In this document: positions 61,801 to 64,000 of the stretch, piece after piece
Position numbering within the stretch: position 1 is the first letter of the stretch
How the letters are laid out: the number at the start of each line of letters is the position of its first letter
From: Saprospiraceae bacterium
GTDB lineage: Bacteria; Bacteroidota; Bacteroidia; Chitinophagales; Saprospiraceae
Direction of reading: 5' to 3'
Length of the DNA: 64,000 nucleotides
Assembly (NCBI GenBank): GCA_019638385.1
Contig: JAHBTW010000017.1
Coordinates: 53,032 to 117,031 of the forward strand
Translations under genes and position numbers: made by a program
The notes under the pieces: model-generated
Told to the model about the DNA's origin: nothing
Database searches by the model: none
The model's input: the letters and a program-made list of their open reading frames with translations, nothing else

Positions 61801-62076
61801 GTTGTCTTTACCTACATGGACGTTGAGAACGGCCCTGTTCATGGGGATTCCCTCAACGTGTTGTTGGAAATAAAAGTGAGTAACCCCGATGTCTTCACTC
61901 TCGTGAAAACTACTGAGCAACGGGTCGGCGGCCTCTCTTTTTGAAAGACCCAGTTCGGTGGCTTTTTCCTGTATAAATGCTTTGGCTGCGGAAAGATGAT
62001 CCTGAGCCGTAGCGCTTTGCAGAAAAAAGAAGCCGGAAATGGCAAATGCCAATAAGCGTAGGTTCAATCGCTTCAT
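58804..62076 (-). CDS. Secreted M36 (fungalysin) metalloprotease with PA domain, MopE-type motif and T9SS tail
   Basis: A 1090-residue exported zinc protease. Signal peptide (1-24), an FTP/PepSY-like propeptide to about 215, then a fungalysin-like catalytic region with the interrupted domain FYWNNLVHDFSYKYGF. A PA domain is inserted at about 430-540 (GKIAVIDRGTCPFVDKVLTAQAAGAIGVIICNN). The zinc site is HEYAHGISNRL (HExxH) with the Glu ligand in GEGWSDWYGLM. After the catalytic part comes an Asp/Cys-rich MopE-like stretch (DLDGDGFSCKDDCDESDPDVNSG), a DUF1349-like jelly roll, and a T9SS type A tail (FPNPTSGELNVDLTQYAGKAVRLELYNTQGQLL). It degrades proteins outside the cell. Confidence 0.93.
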   Translation of the reverse strand: MKRLNLRLLAFAISGFFFLQSATAQDHLSAAKAFIQEKATELGLSKREAADPLLSSFHESEDIGVTHFYFQQHVEGIPMNRAVLNVHVGKDNKVLTHGSSFVPDLESRITSSKPVISSRQALDALVNALGYTLTAPLVLKETKGGPTREVLFEKGNISLEDIPVKLVYQPMEDGSVRLAWDILIDEPGGQNYWSIRVDAATGEILEKDNLVIHCNFGDAPHTHRANSEHAHVRQMMESNSTAAAAPAVGGGSYRVFKEPLESPAHGGRTLVTDPADAIASPFGWHDTNGVAGPEFTITRGNNVHAGLDLSAPNGIDAGSEPDGGAGLVFDFPLNLNLAPDTYRPAAVTNLFYWNNLVHDFSYKYGFTEAAGNFQVNNYGRGGTANDDVRAEAQDFSGTNNANFATPADGNRPRMQMFIWNQGISTVTVNPPSPFAVYSAGNAGFGPLNFSMSGDLELADPLEGCAPLVGFTPGKIAVIDRGTCPFVDKVLTAQAAGAIGVIICNNAPGDPISMGGAGAVVIPSLMLSQQDCNMIKIQMNSGTVNVTLDRVLQQFDSDFDNGVIAHEYAHGISNRLTGGRTNVNCLGNSEQMGEGWSDWYGLMMTLKPGDNPLDVRGIGTYVSGQPTNGNGIRPTPYSTDMSINPSTYNTIQFVSVPHGVGYVWCSMLWDLTWAMIEDHGFATGFDVAMWLVNDGMKMQPCSPGFVTGRNAILAADQARYGGANNCRIWEVFARRGLGVGASQGSANNVMDGVESYALPDLDGDGFSCKDDCDESDPDVNSGAFEACDGKDNNCNGLIDEPGLPPGPWMVSNVGLAGGNTSYNPCPAANPTFTLSASGFSVPNADTEHFTSSVVCGVNATITVRITHLSGGGWAGITMRENTMPGSKMVALKTQLSNNAIREARAAANGMKQSQSFPSNPQNVWLRLVRSGSMFQYYISTNGTSWQLVGAVNVAMNSCLLVGMFVESINVNTTTTATFNSVSVSGGGMLVAPLGPELTLETPEQPNFSVFPNPTSGELNVDLTQYAGKAVRLELYNTQGQLLRFLEIEAVHTPIELMDLSAYQNGLYMVRVKSEGLPDSSRRVLLSSIRRQ

Positions 62077-62416
62077 GCTTCAATAGATTAAGATGTTAGT
62101 AAAATAAAAGTAAATCCCGCATTGAGGGGGGCTTTCAATGCGATATTGGCGCTCTGACAATTCGAAAAATGATGTCTGGATTTCTTACAGGAAAACAGAT
62201 GATATACTGCTTGTGGCAGGCAAAAGTAATTATATTATTCATAAGGCAAAATTATATGCGATCTTTTTCAGGAATGCCAATATCTGAAGAGAAACGAGGA
62301 TCACTGACAAACTGACGGCAACAAACACCCGGCACGCTATTGGTTGCTCCAGCGCTTTCCATATCCGGCAGGGCAAGCGCTCAACCGTTTCCTTTCCGCA
62401 AACACCCGCATATACC
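62077..62416. other. Divergent intergenic region
   Basis: About 340 bases between the M36 and HtrA genes. On the minus strand TAATTTTG (62247-62254) could be the M36 promoter, giving a leader of about 165 bases. I see no gene; the plus strand shows no clear promoter box for htrA. Confidence 0.45.
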
Positions 62417-63415
62417 ATGATACGATTCGTTTCCTCCGATATTGAACCCACTGTGCAGGAATTCACTCCTGACGCCGAGCTGTTAGACGCCTACTCCCGC
62501 ACAGTTACCGCCGTAGCCCGCAAAGTGAGCGATGCGGTGGTTCACATCAAAGTGGTAAAACCCGGCAAGCGCAATCGCGCGGCCCAAAACGGCGGCGGCG
62601 CCGGATCGGGTTTCATCATTTCTACCGACGGGTTTATCGTAACCAACAGCCACGTCGTAAAAGGCTCTGTTGAAATAGCGGCCGATCTTCAGGACGGGCG
62701 CAGCTTTCCGGCGCGCTTGGTGGGCGACGACCCCGCCACCGATATTGCCGTGCTGCAAATACATGCCGACCGCCTGTCCACCGTCAGTTTCGGCCATTCC
62801 GACCGATTGCAGGTGGGGCAGTTGGCCGTCGCTATTGGCAATCCCTACGGATTTCAGTACTCGCTCACGGCGGGCGTGGTGAGCGCGTTGGGGCGCACGT
62901 TGCGTTCGGAAAGCGGCCGCCTCATTGACGATGTCATTCAAACCGATGCGGCGCTCAACCCCGGCAATTCCGGCGGGCCGCTGGTGGATTCGCATGGCCG
63001 GGTGATCGGGGTGAACACGGCGGTCATTCTCCCGGCACAGGGATTGTGCTTTGCCGTAGCTGCCAATTTGGCGCAATATGTAGTGGGCCGCCTCATCATG
63101 GACGGTAAAGTGCGGCGGGCTTACATCGGCATCGGTGGACAGATGGTGCAAATCGGGCAGGCGCTCGCCAATCAGTATCAGTTGGCATCCAATGCCGGCG
63201 TATTGGTGCAAAACGTGGAGCCGGGCAGCCCGGCGGCCGCATCGGGTTTGGCTGCGGGCGATGTCATCGTGGCGTTCAACAGCCATTCGGTGAAATCCAT
63301 TGACGACCTGCACAAGTTTCTCAACGAAGAAGCCATCGGGCAGGCAGCCGAACTGACGGCGTTGCGCAGCGGGCGGAAATTGAAGTTGCGCGTACAGCCG
63401 GAGGAGATGGTGTAA
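62417..63415 (+). CDS. HtrA/DegP-type serine protease without signal peptide
   Basis: A 332-residue trypsin-like protease with one PDZ domain. Catalytic His is in IVTNSHVVKGS, Asp in PATDIAVLQIHAD and Ser in NPGNSGGPLVDSHG; GAGSGFIIS is the start of the fold. The PDZ domain (about 240-325) contains RRAYIGIGGQMVQ and VQNVEPGSPAAASGLAAGDVIVAFN. There is no signal peptide or transmembrane anchor at the N-terminus (MIRFVSSDIEPTVQEFTPD), so it is likely a cytoplasmic paralogue, unlike standard periplasmic DegP. It may act on cytosolic proteins. Confidence 0.9.
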   Translation: MIRFVSSDIEPTVQEFTPDAELLDAYSRTVTAVARKVSDAVVHIKVVKPGKRNRAAQNGGGAGSGFIISTDGFIVTNSHVVKGSVEIAADLQDGRSFPARLVGDDPATDIAVLQIHADRLSTVSFGHSDRLQVGQLAVAIGNPYGFQYSLTAGVVSALGRTLRSESGRLIDDVIQTDAALNPGNSGGPLVDSHGRVIGVNTAVILPAQGLCFAVAANLAQYVVGRLIMDGKVRRAYIGIGGQMVQIGQALANQYQLASNAGVLVQNVEPGSPAAASGLAAGDVIVAFNSHSVKSIDDLHKFLNEEAIGQAAELTALRSGRKLKLRVQPEEMV

Positions 63416-63538
63416 AATTCCTTTGCCGCACGGCTCTGGGGAATCGGCAAAACCAGGAACCACTTATATGCGTTTTAAAACGCGTACTGCTAATAAATTC
63501 GGGATGTTCAACTTTTTAACGGATAAACTCAAACCATC

Positions 63539-63778
63539 ATGGCGCCTGCTCAATTAAGCACTCCTCTCAATAATGCTCAATTAGAGTTACTGAAACTTTT
63601 TTCCAGAGATTTGGATGAGACTGACCTGTTGGCCATAAAAAGGTTGATCGTTCAATATCTCGCAGGAAAAATTACGCAAAAGGCAGATGCCTTGTGGGAA
63701 GAACAAGAATGGAGCAACGAAAAAATGAAAGAGCGGCTGCAATTCCATGAAAGAACTCCTTACGACCCCGAAAACTGA
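63539..63778 (+). CDS. Antitoxin of a PIN-type toxin-antitoxin pair (intact copy)
   Basis: A 79-residue, charged protein with conserved LLKLFSRDLDETDLLAIKRLIVQYLAGKI, then DALWEEQEWSNEKMKERL. It is a homologue of the antitoxin disrupted by IS630 at 43098. It directly precedes a PIN toxin (8-base gap) with no other gene between, so it is the antitoxin by context. No DNA-binding motif is obvious, which is common for this family of small helical antitoxins. Confidence 0.8.
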   Translation: MAPAQLSTPLNNAQLELLKLFSRDLDETDLLAIKRLIVQYLAGKITQKADALWEEQEWSNEKMKERLQFHERTPYDPEN

Positions 63779-63786
63779 GGTTGCCG

Positions 63787-64000
63787 ATGAAGGTTGTGTT
63801 GGATACTAATGTGCTACTCGTTTCCTTTTCACAGAAGTCTATGTTTAGGCCGATCTTCGATGCCATATTGGACGAAAGGATCACTGTTTGTCTAACAACT
63901 GATATCCTTATTGAATATGAGGAAATTATTACTCGTCATGCCGGGCCGGAAATAGCAGCTTGGGTTCTGCAATTAATTGAATCTGCCCCCAACAAAGAGT
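63787..64000 (+). CDS. PIN-domain toxin, 5' part (window ends inside the gene)
   Basis: The frame from ATG 63787 reads MKVVLDTNVLLVSFSQKS, with the first catalytic Asp in LDTNVLL and a Glu in LIEYEEIITRH, typical of the putative toxin-antitoxin PIN family (about 135-140 residues in all). The frame is open to the last base, so the rest lies beyond the window. PIN toxins of this kind are Mg-dependent ribonucleases. It is the complete counterpart of the truncated toxin at 44462. Confidence 0.82.
   Translation, partial: MKVVLDTNVLLVSFSQKSMFRPIFDAILDERITVCLTTDILIEYEEIITRHAGPEIAAWVLQLIESAPNKE

Overview
The window is a 64 kb chromosomal piece of a Bacteroidota bacterium, most likely a member of the Saprospiria (relatives of Haliscomenobacter or Lewinella). 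The evidence is: several secreted proteins ending in type IX secretion (T9SS) type A sorting domains; recurrent TAnnTTTG promoter boxes, often with an upstream TTG, placed just before start codons; few Shine-Dalgarno sequences; and typical lineage genes (DUF2911, EF-G paralogue, PepD, CHAT-TPR proteins, a Haliscomenobacter-type iodotyrosine deiodinase homologue). Most genes are housekeeping or secreted-protein genes, interrupted by small accessory scars. I saw no rRNA, tRNA or CRISPR array.

Layout. 0-5.2 kb: 3' part of a B12-dependent ribonucleotide reductase, then an overlapping two-gene operon of AAA/STAND-like ATPases (one with wHTH and TPR-like repeats) behind a promoter embedded in an inverted repeat. 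5.3-11.3 kb: a BacNav-type ion channel, an alkyltransferase-like protein lacking the catalytic Cys, a TrpF-like barrel, ComF, an AlkD-like HEAT protein, an EI24-like membrane protein and a secreted amidohydrolase. 11.5-21.3 kb: a large T9SS beta-propeller protein, a truncated and frameshifted T9SS protein beside a deletion scar of an integrase/IS91 element, a MoxR ATPase plus VWA pair, and a decayed MazF-type toxin-antitoxin locus. 21.3-32.3 kb: ahcY, a small inverted-repeat element, prolyl oligopeptidase, EF-G2, two peptidoglycan hydrolases, an outer-membrane protein, and lptB with two tiny lipoproteins. 32.5-42.9 kb: PpiD, a HEPN/nucleotidyltransferase pair, PepD, an MFS transporter, DUF2911, a T9SS sugar dehydrogenase and SSB. 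43.1-44.6 kb: a PIN-type toxin-antitoxin locus split by an IS630 element, with an exact TA target duplication. 44.6-50.9 kb: D-amino acid oxidoreductase, a deiodinase-like nitroreductase coupled to xerD, DoxX, a COG2509 flavoprotein and two small secreted paralogues.

51-58.7 kb holds the most system-like cluster. It contains an S8 protease and a large secreted partner, a convergent 1066-residue TPR-CHAT (caspase-like) protein with a signal peptide and C-terminal membrane anchor, and, divergent from the CHAT gene, an ECF-like sigma factor followed by a membrane-spanning anti-sigma/TPR-like protein. I infer, but cannot prove, an envelope sensing and proteolysis module. The window closes with a T9SS M36 metalloprotease, a signal-less HtrA, and an apparently intact second copy of the PIN-type toxin-antitoxin locus, cut by the window edge.

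Regulation visible in sequence is mainly TAnnTTTG promoters, several of which lie over upstream candidate start codons and so decide the real start, plus a handful of hairpin terminators between convergent genes.
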